From DATLMR01 sp035634255 (GTDB taxonomy: Bacteria; Acidobacteriota; Blastocatellia; UBA7656): a DNA stretch of 14,847 nucleotides. The position numbers and the translations under genes were made by a program. The notes beneath the pieces were generated by a model. It was not told where the DNA came from, did no database searches, and saw nothing but the letters and a program-made list of their open reading frames with translations. Location of the stretch: NCBI GenBank assembly GCA_035634255.1, contig DASQDI010000060.1:1-14847 (forward strand), given 5' to 3'. Of this stretch, positions 1-8,925 are shown one piece after another (position 1 is the stretch's first letter; the number at the start of each line of letters is the position of its first letter).

Positions 1-1050
1 GGCTCCGACACCAACATATTTTTGCTCGGGGAGCTGGCGCGGGCCTCGCGCGGGTACTTCGACTGGACGCGCGAGACCGACGACATGGAGTTCAAGCTCA
101 AGTCTTTCGTGAGCAAAGTCGGGCGCGACCCGATTGATTCGATCAGGCTGCAAAATCCGGACGAGTCGAACTTCCATCAGGTCTACCCGGATTACGAGGC
201 GTCGGCCTACGACGGCACGCGGCTCTCGTTCGTGGGGCGGTACAGGCGGCCCGGCACGGCCGCGCTCACCCTGACGGGGAGCGCGGGCGGCAGGCAGCTC
301 AGCCTGACCCGGCAGGTCGACCTGCCGGAGCGGGACGACTCGCACCCTCACGTCCCGAGGCTCTGGGCGCGCGCGCGGGTCGACGCCCTGCTGCGGCTGA
401 TCGACCTCAATGGCGAGACCCGCGAGGCGATAGACGAGATCATCGCCCTTTCGAAGAAGTATAAATTCGTCACGCGGTACACTTCGTTCCTCGCCGCGCC
501 GCGCTCTCTGCTGCGGCCCCGCGTGATCCGGCCCGGCGACCCGGTCCTGCGCGTGCGCGCGGACGAGTCGATTGTGGAGGTCACGGCGGTCTTCCCGTTC
601 GGCCTGACCCGGCGGCTGAATTACATCAAGGACGCGGGGGTCTGGGAGACGCGCTTCGTCGCCCCGCGCGAGATGAGCGACGGGGTCTACGCTTGCAGGC
701 TCATCCTCGTGGACAAGCAGGGCAGGGCGTTTCAGGAAGAGAAGACCTTCGTCATCGACAGCCGCCCGCCGAGGCTCGACGCCGAGTTGAAGCAGAAGAC
801 CGCGCGGGCCGGTGAAGAGATCATCATCGCCGTGCGCGCGGACAGCGACACGCGAGTTATAGCGGCCCGCATCTTCGGGGCCTTGCCCGTGCCGGTGGTC
901 TGGGACCCCTCGGCCAAGGCTAACGTCGGGCGTCTGAGGATTCCGGCGGGGCTCCCCTCGGGCAAATACACGGTCCGGATCACGGGCGAAGATTTCGCCC
1001 ACAATTCGAGCGTGACCGAGGTGACGATTGAAGTGGTCGGGAACGGGTGA
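1..1050 (+). CDS. VIT/VWA-domain protein, C-terminal part (5' truncated)
   Basis: The reading frame is open from base 1 to a TGA at 1048-1050, so the gene begins upstream; the TTG at 22 is not a credible start. The visible 349 residues begin with the end of a von Willebrand A domain (GSDTNIFLLGELA, then a GYFDW segment). A beta-rich stretch follows, then the VPRLWARARVDALL...LIDLNGE...EIIALSKKYKFVTRYTSFLA block (about residues 118-162). In my memory this is typical of VIT plus VWA proteins related to inter-alpha-trypsin inhibitor heavy chains (usual form IPRLWATRRV...GIVTPYTSFL). The last 190 residues look like two Ig-like beta sandwiches (for example around GVYACRLILVDKQG and SGKYTVRITGEDFAHNS). 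The protein is probably exported and acts in adhesion or protein-protein contact, but the exact role is unknown. It is followed after 82 bp by the giant TPR gene on the same strand, suggesting a shared function. Confidence 0.85.
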   Translation, partial: GSDTNIFLLGELARASRGYFDWTRETDDMEFKLKSFVSKVGRDPIDSIRLQNPDESNFHQVYPDYEASAYDGTRLSFVGRYRRPGTAALTLTGSAGGRQLSLTRQVDLPERDDSHPHVPRLWARARVDALLRLIDLNGETREAIDEIIALSKKYKFVTRYTSFLAAPRSLLRPRVIRPGDPVLRVRADESIVEVTAVFPFGLTRRLNYIKDAGVWETRFVAPREMSDGVYACRLILVDKQGRAFQEEKTFVIDSRPPRLDAELKQKTARAGEEIIIAVRADSDTRVIAARIFGALPVPVVWDPSAKANVGRLRIPAGLPSGKYTVRITGEDFAHNSSVTEVTIEVVGNG

Positions 1051-1053
1051 GCG

Positions 1054-1081
1054 TGCTGCTCACGGAATGCTGCTCATCGGA
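1054..1081. repeat. 14-bp imperfect tandem repeat between genes
   Basis: The 9-mer TGCTGCTCA occurs at 1054-1062 and again at 1068-1076, each followed by a similar five-base tail (CGGAA and TCGGA). This gives two copies of a 14-bp unit just after the stop codon of the VIT/VWA gene. It could be a small regulatory site ahead of the TPR gene or a chance slippage repeat. I see no convincing -35/-10 pair in the rest of the 82-bp gap. Confidence 0.35.
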
Positions 1082-1132
1082 GCGTTGCGTCGATTCGAAA
1101 GTTGATTCCACACATTTGCTGACGGCGGCACT

Positions 1133-4100
1133 ATGCGTAAAAAGATATATCTGACGGTAGCCCTTGTCCTGTCGCTCGCGACCCTCGCGGCGGCCTCACT
1201 GTACGTCGCGCAAAGGAAGGGCTCGCAAAGGAGAGGGCCGGCGGCCCAAAGGCCCGCGGCCGCGCAGCGCAACGCGAATGCGAGCGCGCAGGCGGGCCCG
1301 CTTCGTTCCCCCGACCCGAACCGCGCCCCGCGGGCCGAAGTCGATGACGCGCTCTACACCAACGAGGAATTTTTCGGAGTGAGCGCGTCCGTCATGCGGC
1401 CCTACGACGCGGCGCTCGAACGTGTCAGCAGCCTCTCCGCCCGGTACCCGAAGGACGCGCAGCTTCACCTGCACGCTTCGAGGCTGTCGGAAAGGCTCGG
1501 CCGGTTCGATCAGGCCGCGGCGGAGATGGGGCGTTACGTCGAGCTTAAGAACCGCACCCCGGACTCGCTCGCGCGGCTCGCGGATTTTTATCACAACCGG
1601 GCGCGCTACGCGGACGAGGTGAGGACCCTTCAGGAGCTTGCGAGGGTCTCGCCCATCGATCAGAGGGGCCGGATTTACAAGCGCGCGGCGCACGAGGTCC
1701 GCTCCCACACCCTGAAGGAGTTTAAGCCGTCGGACTTCTTCGCCGAGCTGGTCGCGGCCGACCCGTCGAGCATACAGCCGGTGAAAGATTACGTCGAAGA
1801 GCTTGAGCTCGGGCGGCAGCCGGAGCAGGCCTTGAGCGTGCTCGCGACCTTCCAGCCGAAGTTCCCCTCGGAGCTCGCCTATTTTCTTAGAACGCGCGCG
1901 CGAATCCTCGAAGCGGGCGGCAACAGGAGCGCGGCCGAAGAGGTCTATGGCTCGTCCTTCGACCCCGCGTGGCCGCGCGCGGTCGCGGCGGATTATTACA
2001 GCCTGCTCCGACGCTTCGGGCGTTACCGCGTCGTCCGGCGCTCGTTGCAGGATGGCGTGCGAAGCGGGGCGACGGACCTCCAGACGTTCGGGCGTCTCTT
2101 CAGCGTTTATGCGTACGAAGGGAACTACGAGCAGGCGGCGCGCCTGCTGCGCGAGCTGGAAGAGAGGCGCGCGGGCCGCGCGGCCGGGACGCAGGGGCAG
2201 GCTCAGGGCGGCGCGCAGCCTCAACCCGTGCGCCCGGCCGGGTGGACCTCGCAGGAGCTTGAGACCTCCGCGAGGCTCTTCATCTCAATCGGCCATTTCG
2301 ATCAAGCCTCGCGTTACCTTTACACCCTCTACCTTCTCGGGGGGCTTCAGGCCGGGACCCCCGTTCGCGAGGAGGCGCTCTTCCGCCTCTTCGGCACCAT
2401 GATCGACGCGGCCGGAGCGCCCACGCGTGTCGCGGGCGGGGACCTCTCCTTTTATAAAGACGTGGCCGAAGTCGATCAGCATCCGGGGTTCATGAACGGG
2501 GTGCTGTCGCTCGTGCTCGCGGACACGAACCCCGCCGAGCAGTTCGCGACTCAGCAGGAGGCCGCCGCAGGGTATTTCAACAAGGCTTTCGCCTACCGCG
2601 TCTTCACGGCCTTCAGGCAGGAGTACCCGCAGTCGAAGCACATGGGCGAGATGTACCTCGGGGTCCTCAACGTATTCTCCTCCCTCGGGGAGCACCGCCT
2701 CGCGATTGACGCGGGCCGCGAATTTCAGAAGAGCTTCCCGTCCTCGCCCGAGTACGCGGACGTGGCCCTGCGCCTGGCCGACTCCTACGTCGCCCTGAAG
2801 GACCGCGCGGGCGAGCGCGCGGTGCTCGCGGAGCTGCTCGACAGGCTCGCTCGCTCGCGCCCAAGAGGCGTGCCGCTCGTGCCCATAGCCGATAAAAGGT
2901 GGCGGTACGGAATCTCCCCGCGGGACGAGTATTTGATCGACCGGGCCAGGTACAACATCGAGGCGTACAGCGACACGTACGAGCCGTCGGGCGATGAGGG
3001 CGGCTCCGAAAGCGCGGACGAAGAGTCGGATTACGATTCCGAAGCGGGCGAGGACAGGGGGCCGGAGCAGGGCTTGCGCCGGGTAACCTACGGCGACGTG
3101 CTGGAGCGGTACATCTCTTCGCTCGCCTCCGAGGAGAAGAAGACCGAGACGGTCGCTTTCTTCTGGGGCGAAATTAAGAAGCACCCGAAAGAGGAGGGGC
3201 TTTACGAGCGCTTCCTCCGCTGGCTCGGGCAGGCGCAGATCGTCAACGAGCAGCTGAAAGCTTACAACTCCGCGATCCGGCAGTTCGATTCGAACACGTG
3301 GTACCACAGGCTCGGCCGCTGGTACGTGCGGCAGAAGCGCGGGCGCGAGCTCGCGAGGTACTCGCGCCAGCTGATCGACATCTTCGACGAGGACGAAGCC
3401 AAGGAGTACATCCTGCGCTTCGCCGGGTACGGGGCCACGGGCAAGGGCGACGAGCTGGACTGGGACGAGCGGCTGGCCTTCGACCTCTACAGCTACGCGC
3501 ATGGCAAGTTCCCGCGGAACCTCTTCTTCGTCCGCGGCATGCTGACCCACCTGCAGAAGCACGACCGCGCGCGGTGGGAGAGGTTGTCGACCGAATACTA
3601 TTTCGCCGACAGGTCCATCCGCGAGCCTTACCTCGCGTGGCTTTCCAAACAAGGCCAGTTGCGGGACCGTTACCGGGTGGCGGTGGACAAGGCGAAGCCG
3701 GCCGCCCCGTCGTTCACTTACTCAATATTTAAAGGCGACGCGGCCATCTGGCTCTCCCACCACGACGAAGGGCTCGACGCATACCGCAGGCTGGTGTCGC
3801 TCTATCCGGGCGAGCCGCAGTACGCGGACCGCCTGGCGGACCTCACGCGCTCTTTCGGGCAGCAGGACGCCAAGCTCTTCGAAGAGTCGGCCACGGTGCT
3901 CGCCCGGATGGCGGACATCTACCCGTCCGAGCGCCGGTACAGGATCAAGGCGGGCGAAGTCTACGCTCAGCTCGGGGATTTCAACCGCGCCGCTGAGCAG
4001 TGGAACAGGTTGGTAGCGCTTGAGCCGGGCCAGCGGGAGACGTACCTCGAAGTCGCCACCGTTTTCTGGGACTACTACCAGTTCGATCAGGCCATCCGGG

Positions 4101-7100
4101 TCTTCAAGGAACTGCGCGCAGCCACAGGGGACCAATCGATCTACGCCTACCGGCTCGGGGCGGTGTACGAAGCGAAGGGCGACATCGACTCGGCCATAGC
4201 CGAATACGTCAAGGTGTTGCCGGAGCCGGGCGACGGCAGAGAGACCGTGGCGCGCCGCCTCGCGCAGCTTTCGAGACGCCCCGGCCTCTCGGAGAAGATA
4301 GCCGCCGCCTATAACAATTCGCGCGCGGCCAGCCCGTCGGACTGGGAGGCCGTGATCGGTTACGCCACCTATCTGAACGAGCGCGGCCAGCAGGCGGAGG
4401 CCCTCGCGGTGCTCCGCGGAGAGGTCGCCCGCTCGAACGATGTCGCCTTTCTTGAGACGGTGCGCGACCTGTTCCGCTCCGCGCTCCGGCCCGAAGACGA
4501 GCAGCAGGTGATCGCACGCCTGGCGGCGGTCGCGCGCGACGAGCGCGAGTCGATGATGTACCGGCTGCAGCTAGCGGCCTTCTTCGACCGGCAGGGCAGG
4601 AAGGACTCGGCCATTCAGATCATAGACAAGCTGACCTCCGACTACCCGACGAACCTCGGCGTTGTGGAAGAGTCGGCGCGGTTCTACTGGCGCGCGGGGA
4701 TGACGGACCGCGCAATCGACCTTTACAGGAAGACCCTCGCGCGGGCGCGCGGCTCGAATGCCCGGACGCTCACCCTCCAGCTCGCCCGCAGGCAGGCCGA
4801 GGCCGGGAAGCTCGAAGACGCGGAAGCGACTCTGGGAGCCTATTACAGGGAGAACCGCATGGACGCGCAGGTCTTCGGAGAGCTCGCCGGGACCCTCGCC
4901 GCGGGCAACAAGCTGCCGGAGCTCGCCGCGCTCTACCAGTCCGCGTTCAGGGACGTGCGCGAGGCGGGGCTGCCGGGCGATGAAGCGAAGGCGAGGACGG
5001 CCGAGCTCCGGCTCGGGATGATACGCACGCTCGACGGGCTCGGCAAGTATCAGGACGCCGTGGACCAGCACATCGAGATAATCAACGCCTCCCCCGAAGA
5101 CCAGGGCGTGCTGGCCGAGGCGATTGATTACGCCGAGCGCCGCAACATGATCGACCGTCTGGTCGGCTACTACGAGAAGCTGTCGAACGAGTCGAACAGG
5201 AACTACCGCTGGCAGCTCGTCCTCGGGCGGATTTACGAGCGCAGGGGAAATCTCGCGGGCGCGTCGGACCAGTACCGCCTCGCGACCGCGAACGAGCCGC
5301 AGCGCCCGGACCTTCGCTACGCGCTCGCGTCAACGCTCGCGCGGCAGAGGCGGTTCGATGAGGCCATAGCCATCCTGCGCGAGGGGTGGACGCTCGCCGG
5401 GCGCGACCCGGAGTGGCTCATCGAAGTCGCGCGCTTGCAGATTCAGCAGGGCAAGCGGGACGAGGCGATTCAGACGGCCCGCGAGGTCCTCGACACGAAG
5501 AAGAATGCGAGCGTTCACGACAAGCTCAAAATGGCGATGATGGTCTCCGAGTGGGGGCTCTACCCGGAGGCGGTCCGGATATACGAGCTGGCTTACGCGC
5601 AATTCCCCGGCACCCTCAAGGACGAGTCGTCCGGCTATCACTACATTCCGGGGTACGTGAAGGCGCTCGTCCGCTCCGAGCCCGTCGGCCCGGCATACCA
5701 GAAGCTCGACCGCCTGCGCTCGCAGTTCAAGGCGATAGCCGACAACTCTCAGGGCACTGACGGGTATAAGGCGAAGACGGTCGTGGACTCAATCGACGCA
5801 TCCCTGCGCGCGGAGTTCGGGCGGGGCGTGATTGAGCATGCGACGACGGCCGAAGTGTCCGCCCTGGTCTCCACGCTCCGCTCGGGCCTCGGGCGGTTGA
5901 CGACCTACGACGACCGCGAGGAGCTGAGGAGGCTCCTCGGCATCGCGCGCGGCGCCAACCTTGTCGAGGTCGAAGAGCAGATACTCACGCAACTGAAAGA
6001 CGCGGGCTTCAAGGTGCGGACGGACCCGGCGGATGGGCGGTACCACAACGAGCTCCGGGCGTTGCTCGCGTTTTACGACGACCACGCGGCATTCGCCCGC
6101 GCGGCCCAGATGCTCGCGGCGGAGTATTCGCGCGACCCGCACAAGGACCGCTTCGACTTCCAGAACCAGATAGCCATTCGCTACAGGCTCGCGGGGGATC
6201 GCGAGCGCGAGCTTGAAGCCCTCCGCGCGGCCTACGCGAGCGCGAGCGGCGGCCTGACTATGAACACTTCGGACTGGGTGGACCGTTACCTCCGGCTGCT
6301 TCACGAAGGCGGGATGCGGGAGGAGCTCGCGAGGCTCGCCTCGTCCTACAGCCCCCACCAGTTGCAGCTCATCAATTTCCTGATCGAGAGAGGCGAGAAG
6401 GTTCTCGCGCGCGCGGCGATTGCGGGCGCGAAGCAGTCCGATGGCTGGATCGCCTCCCGCTCCGCCGAAGTCGGCCTGCTCCTTAAAGACACGTCGCCGG
6501 AAACTGAAGAGTTGTTCAGGCGCGCCCTCTTCATCAAGCCCATCGGCGAAATGCTGGCGCGGTCGAACGACGCGGGCCGCGCGCTCGTGGGGGAGGACTG
6601 GTTCATAGCCGCGCGAAATTATGGCTACTGGCTCGGCCTCTCGCCCTCGCGCGAAGGCGAGAGCCGCGACTACACGCCCGCCGAAATCGAAGGCCGCCCC
6701 ACCAGCGCGCTCGCCCAACTGGAGCTTGCCGCTTACTACATCGACCGCAAGGACACGGCGCGGGCGTCCGGCCATGTCTCCCTCGCCTCCGAGCTTGAGC
6801 CGGGCAGCCGGGAGGTTTCGATGATGCGGGGTGTGGTCGCCCTGGCTCGTGGCGACCGCAAGGCCGCGCTCGAAGCGTGGTCGTCCCTGCTCTCGGGCCG
6901 GCCGACCGTGGCCTCGGCCGAGGGTTACGCGCGGATGATGGCGGACAATGGGTTCTTCAGAGAGGCCCTGCCTCAACTGGAGGCCTTCTTCGTCTCTTAC
7001 ATCAACCGCACGTCTCAAGCGCTGAGCGAGTCCGACCGCGTCGAGGGGCTCAAGCCGCTCGTGCGCGAGCTCGCCGGGCGCGCGGGCGCGGACGCTAGGC

Positions 7101-8911
7101 TCGCGGGCGAAGTCTCCGCCTTCTTTCAGAGGGTGATCGGCAGGGTGCCGTCCGACATTTCTCTCGGGCGCATGCTGGTCGAGGAGAACCTTCTGCCCGA
7201 GCCCGCCCTCACCCCGATCTATCGCGCGATGCACCAGAGACTCGCGGAGGTCGCGGCGGCCGTTCAGGGCTCGTCGGAATACGAAAACGGCTACTCGGTC
7301 GGGGGCAGCTACATCTATCCCGCGAGCGCCCTGTCGGACTGGCGGCGTCGGTTTATGGATCACCTGATCCGGGTGAACGCGCTCGACGAAGCCCGCCTGC
7401 TCGCTTCTTCCATCAGGCAGGAGGTGTCGGACGTTCTGCTCGCCACGGCCTCGGACTCGGAGGATTCGAGCACGTCTGAAACTATCAAGCGATACGACTG
7501 GCTTGCGCTCGCCTCCGCTTTGATCGAGCTGAGGAGCGGGCGCGACGCGAAGAAGGCGGTGGCCGACTTGAGGCTCTACTGCGGGCTGGATAATGCCGCG
7601 GGCCACGCGCGGGGATCACACGCCGGCGAAGGGGGTGACACTCTGAACGAGCGGTGCCTGAAGGCATACGCTCTGCTCTCCGCCGAAAAACGGGAGGCCG
7701 ACGCCGACGCCCTGCTTTACGACGCTTACAGCGCGGCGGCCCGCTCCCGGCATTCGAACGACGCGAGCATTGCGGGCCTCGCCGAGCTTGAGGCGCGACG
7801 CGGCAGGACCGAAGAGGCCGTGAAGCTCATCAGCCTTCTCGTCTCTCGCTCGACCGACAACTCGGCGGCCCTGAAGCTCGCGGCGGAGACGGCGGCCCGG
7901 ATCAACAGGTTCGATCTGGCCTTGGAATTCAGGGAGCAGATCGCGCGGGCCAACCCGAATGACTCGGCCAACAAACTTGAGCTCGCCCGCGTGGTCTTCG
8001 CGGCGGGCAGAAACTCCGAGGCGCTCGACCGGATCGCGGCACTGATCGGCGAGCGCGCGACGCCCAACAGCGTACGCGCTCAGGCGGCGGAGATCGTGGG
8101 CGAGATAGTTCGCGCGGACCGCGCGCAAGCGGCTCGCGCGGCGTCCGTGCTGGAACAGAGGGCGGGGCAGGGGAGCGCGGGGGCCCTGCTCGCGATGGCG
8201 TCGGCCGCCGAAGCGTCGGGGAGGCAGGACGAGGCGCGCTCGCTTCTCGGGAGGTTGGCCTCGGGGCCTCTTGCTTCCGTGGCGCAGATGAAGCTCGGGC
8301 TGCTCGCTCTGGCCTCGGGCAACGAGCCGGCCGCCGCGGGATTTTTTGAACGGGCGCTTTATCTCGACGCATCCGGAATGATGTCGGACCCGATCCGGTT
8401 CCGCGCGGCGGGGCCTCGCGCGCAGCTGATCCTGCTCTACAGCAGGACGGGGCGCGATCTGGCGGCCCTCCGCCTGATCGAAGGCGAGGACGAAGGCAGG
8501 TCCGCACTGATGAGGTCTCTGGCGCGGGCCGGGAGTTCTTCGGAGGGCGGGGGCGAAGGCTCCAACGCCGCTTTCGACCCCCAGCTCGATTCGTCGCACG
8601 CGGGAGGGAATGGCCTGCTGACTTTATCCGAGTTGAACGAAGCGACTTCCGAAGCCGTTCACGACAGCCTGCTCGCGGCGCTCGCCGAATCGGCAGGCCG
8701 CCTCGGGCAGTACGAGCGGGCGGTCGCGATGCAGAGGTTGAGGGCTTTCGAAGCGACGAAGCCGGAAGAGAAGGCCGCGATTCAAAGGAGGATTTCCGAA
8801 GTCATCGCCGACGAGCGGGCGCGGAGACTCAGGGACGCATTCCTTCCGCGAATTAATCAGATGAACGCTCTGGATTCCATCTACGCCGCGCGCGTGCTGG
8901 GTGACAGGTAG
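1133..8911 (+). CDS. Giant tetratricopeptide-repeat exported protein (2592 aa)
   Basis: Residues 1-33 form a membrane signal: a basic start (MRKK), a hydrophobic stretch at about 5-24, then a basic QRK tail. An A/Q/R/P-rich linker runs to about residue 65. The remainder is mostly helical TPR-type repeats. Clear examples lie at about 923-966, 970-1032 (DQAIRVFKEL; GDIDSAIAEYVKVLP), 1357-1450 (GNLAGASDQY; RRFDEAIAIL; GKRDEAIQTA), 1857-1920, 2243-2306 and 2386-2416. Between them are more diverged helical regions. An acidic Ser/Asp/Glu linker sits at about 617-645 and a Gly/Ser-rich one at about 2466-2492. Only two cysteines are present, at 2150 and 2175. TPR solenoids are protein-binding scaffolds; no enzymatic motif is visible. 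Most of the chain is probably periplasmic or surface-exposed, tethered at the N-terminus. The length far exceeds ordinary TPR proteins. The ATG at 1133 is chosen because the signal segment follows it directly; the RBS is weak (GGCGGC). The frame is uninterrupted for 7.8 kb. Confidence 0.9.
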   Translation: MRKKIYLTVALVLSLATLAAASLYVAQRKGSQRRGPAAQRPAAAQRNANASAQAGPLRSPDPNRAPRAEVDDALYTNEEFFGVSASVMRPYDAALERVSSLSARYPKDAQLHLHASRLSERLGRFDQAAAEMGRYVELKNRTPDSLARLADFYHNRARYADEVRTLQELARVSPIDQRGRIYKRAAHEVRSHTLKEFKPSDFFAELVAADPSSIQPVKDYVEELELGRQPEQALSVLATFQPKFPSELAYFLRTRARILEAGGNRSAAEEVYGSSFDPAWPRAVAADYYSLLRRFGRYRVVRRSLQDGVRSGATDLQTFGRLFSVYAYEGNYEQAARLLRELEERRAGRAAGTQGQAQGGAQPQPVRPAGWTSQELETSARLFISIGHFDQASRYLYTLYLLGGLQAGTPVREEALFRLFGTMIDAAGAPTRVAGGDLSFYKDVAEVDQHPGFMNGVLSLVLADTNPAEQFATQQEAAAGYFNKAFAYRVFTAFRQEYPQSKHMGEMYLGVLNVFSSLGEHRLAIDAGREFQKSFPSSPEYADVALRLADSYVALKDRAGERAVLAELLDRLARSRPRGVPLVPIADKRWRYGISPRDEYLIDRARYNIEAYSDTYEPSGDEGGSESADEESDYDSEAGEDRGPEQGLRRVTYGDVLERYISSLASEEKKTETVAFFWGEIKKHPKEEGLYERFLRWLGQAQIVNEQLKAYNSAIRQFDSNTWYHRLGRWYVRQKRGRELARYSRQLIDIFDEDEAKEYILRFAGYGATGKGDELDWDERLAFDLYSYAHGKFPRNLFFVRGMLTHLQKHDRARWERLSTEYYFADRSIREPYLAWLSKQGQLRDRYRVAVDKAKPAAPSFTYSIFKGDAAIWLSHHDEGLDAYRRLVSLYPGEPQYADRLADLTRSFGQQDAKLFEESATVLARMADIYPSERRYRIKAGEVYAQLGDFNRAAEQWNRLVALEPGQRETYLEVATVFWDYYQFDQAIRVFKELRAATGDQSIYAYRLGAVYEAKGDIDSAIAEYVKVLPEPGDGRETVARRLAQLSRRPGLSEKIAAAYNNSRAASPSDWEAVIGYATYLNERGQQAEALAVLRGEVARSNDVAFLETVRDLFRSALRPEDEQQVIARLAAVARDERESMMYRLQLAAFFDRQGRKDSAIQIIDKLTSDYPTNLGVVEESARFYWRAGMTDRAIDLYRKTLARARGSNARTLTLQLARRQAEAGKLEDAEATLGAYYRENRMDAQVFGELAGTLAAGNKLPELAALYQSAFRDVREAGLPGDEAKARTAELRLGMIRTLDGLGKYQDAVDQHIEIINASPEDQGVLAEAIDYAERRNMIDRLVGYYEKLSNESNRNYRWQLVLGRIYERRGNLAGASDQYRLATANEPQRPDLRYALASTLARQRRFDEAIAILREGWTLAGRDPEWLIEVARLQIQQGKRDEAIQTAREVLDTKKNASVHDKLKMAMMVSEWGLYPEAVRIYELAYAQFPGTLKDESSGYHYIPGYVKALVRSEPVGPAYQKLDRLRSQFKAIADNSQGTDGYKAKTVVDSIDASLRAEFGRGVIEHATTAEVSALVSTLRSGLGRLTTYDDREELRRLLGIARGANLVEVEEQILTQLKDAGFKVRTDPADGRYHNELRALLAFYDDHAAFARAAQMLAAEYSRDPHKDRFDFQNQIAIRYRLAGDRERELEALRAAYASASGGLTMNTSDWVDRYLRLLHEGGMREELARLASSYSPHQLQLINFLIERGEKVLARAAIAGAKQSDGWIASRSAEVGLLLKDTSPETEELFRRALFIKPIGEMLARSNDAGRALVGEDWFIAARNYGYWLGLSPSREGESRDYTPAEIEGRPTSALAQLELAAYYIDRKDTARASGHVSLASELEPGSREVSMMRGVVALARGDRKAALEAWSSLLSGRPTVASAEGYARMMADNGFFREALPQLEAFFVSYINRTSQALSESDRVEGLKPLVRELAGRAGADARLAGEVSAFFQRVIGRVPSDISLGRMLVEENLLPEPALTPIYRAMHQRLAEVAAAVQGSSEYENGYSVGGSYIYPASALSDWRRRFMDHLIRVNALDEARLLASSIRQEVSDVLLATASDSEDSSTSETIKRYDWLALASALIELRSGRDAKKAVADLRLYCGLDNAAGHARGSHAGEGGDTLNERCLKAYALLSAEKREADADALLYDAYSAAARSRHSNDASIAGLAELEARRGRTEEAVKLISLLVSRSTDNSAALKLAAETAARINRFDLALEFREQIARANPNDSANKLELARVVFAAGRNSEALDRIAALIGERATPNSVRAQAAEIVGEIVRADRAQAARAASVLEQRAGQGSAGALLAMASAAEASGRQDEARSLLGRLASGPLASVAQMKLGLLALASGNEPAAAGFFERALYLDASGMMSDPIRFRAAGPRAQLILLYSRTGRDLAALRLIEGEDEGRSALMRSLARAGSSSEGGGEGSNAAFDPQLDSSHAGGNGLLTLSELNEATSEAVHDSLLAALAESAGRLGQYERAVAMQRLRAFEATKPEEKAAIQRRISEVIADERARRLRDAFLPRINQMNALDSIYAARVLGDR

Positions 8912-8925
8912 ACGGGGGCGAAATC

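Noticed and set aside
22..24. TTG at 22 as the start of the VIT/VWA gene
   Set aside because: The frame is open to base 1 and the upstream codons continue the VWA-domain pattern (GSDTNIF), so the gene is truncated by the window edge.
5789..7606. A 605-codon open frame on the minus strand, and similar long ones at 2285-3652, 1196-2224, 7616-8599 and 8950-10419
   Set aside because: They lie wholly antisense to the TPR and 620-residue genes and translate to Arg/Pro/Val/Glu-rich sequence without domains. They arise from the strong G/C preference at third codon positions of the real genes.
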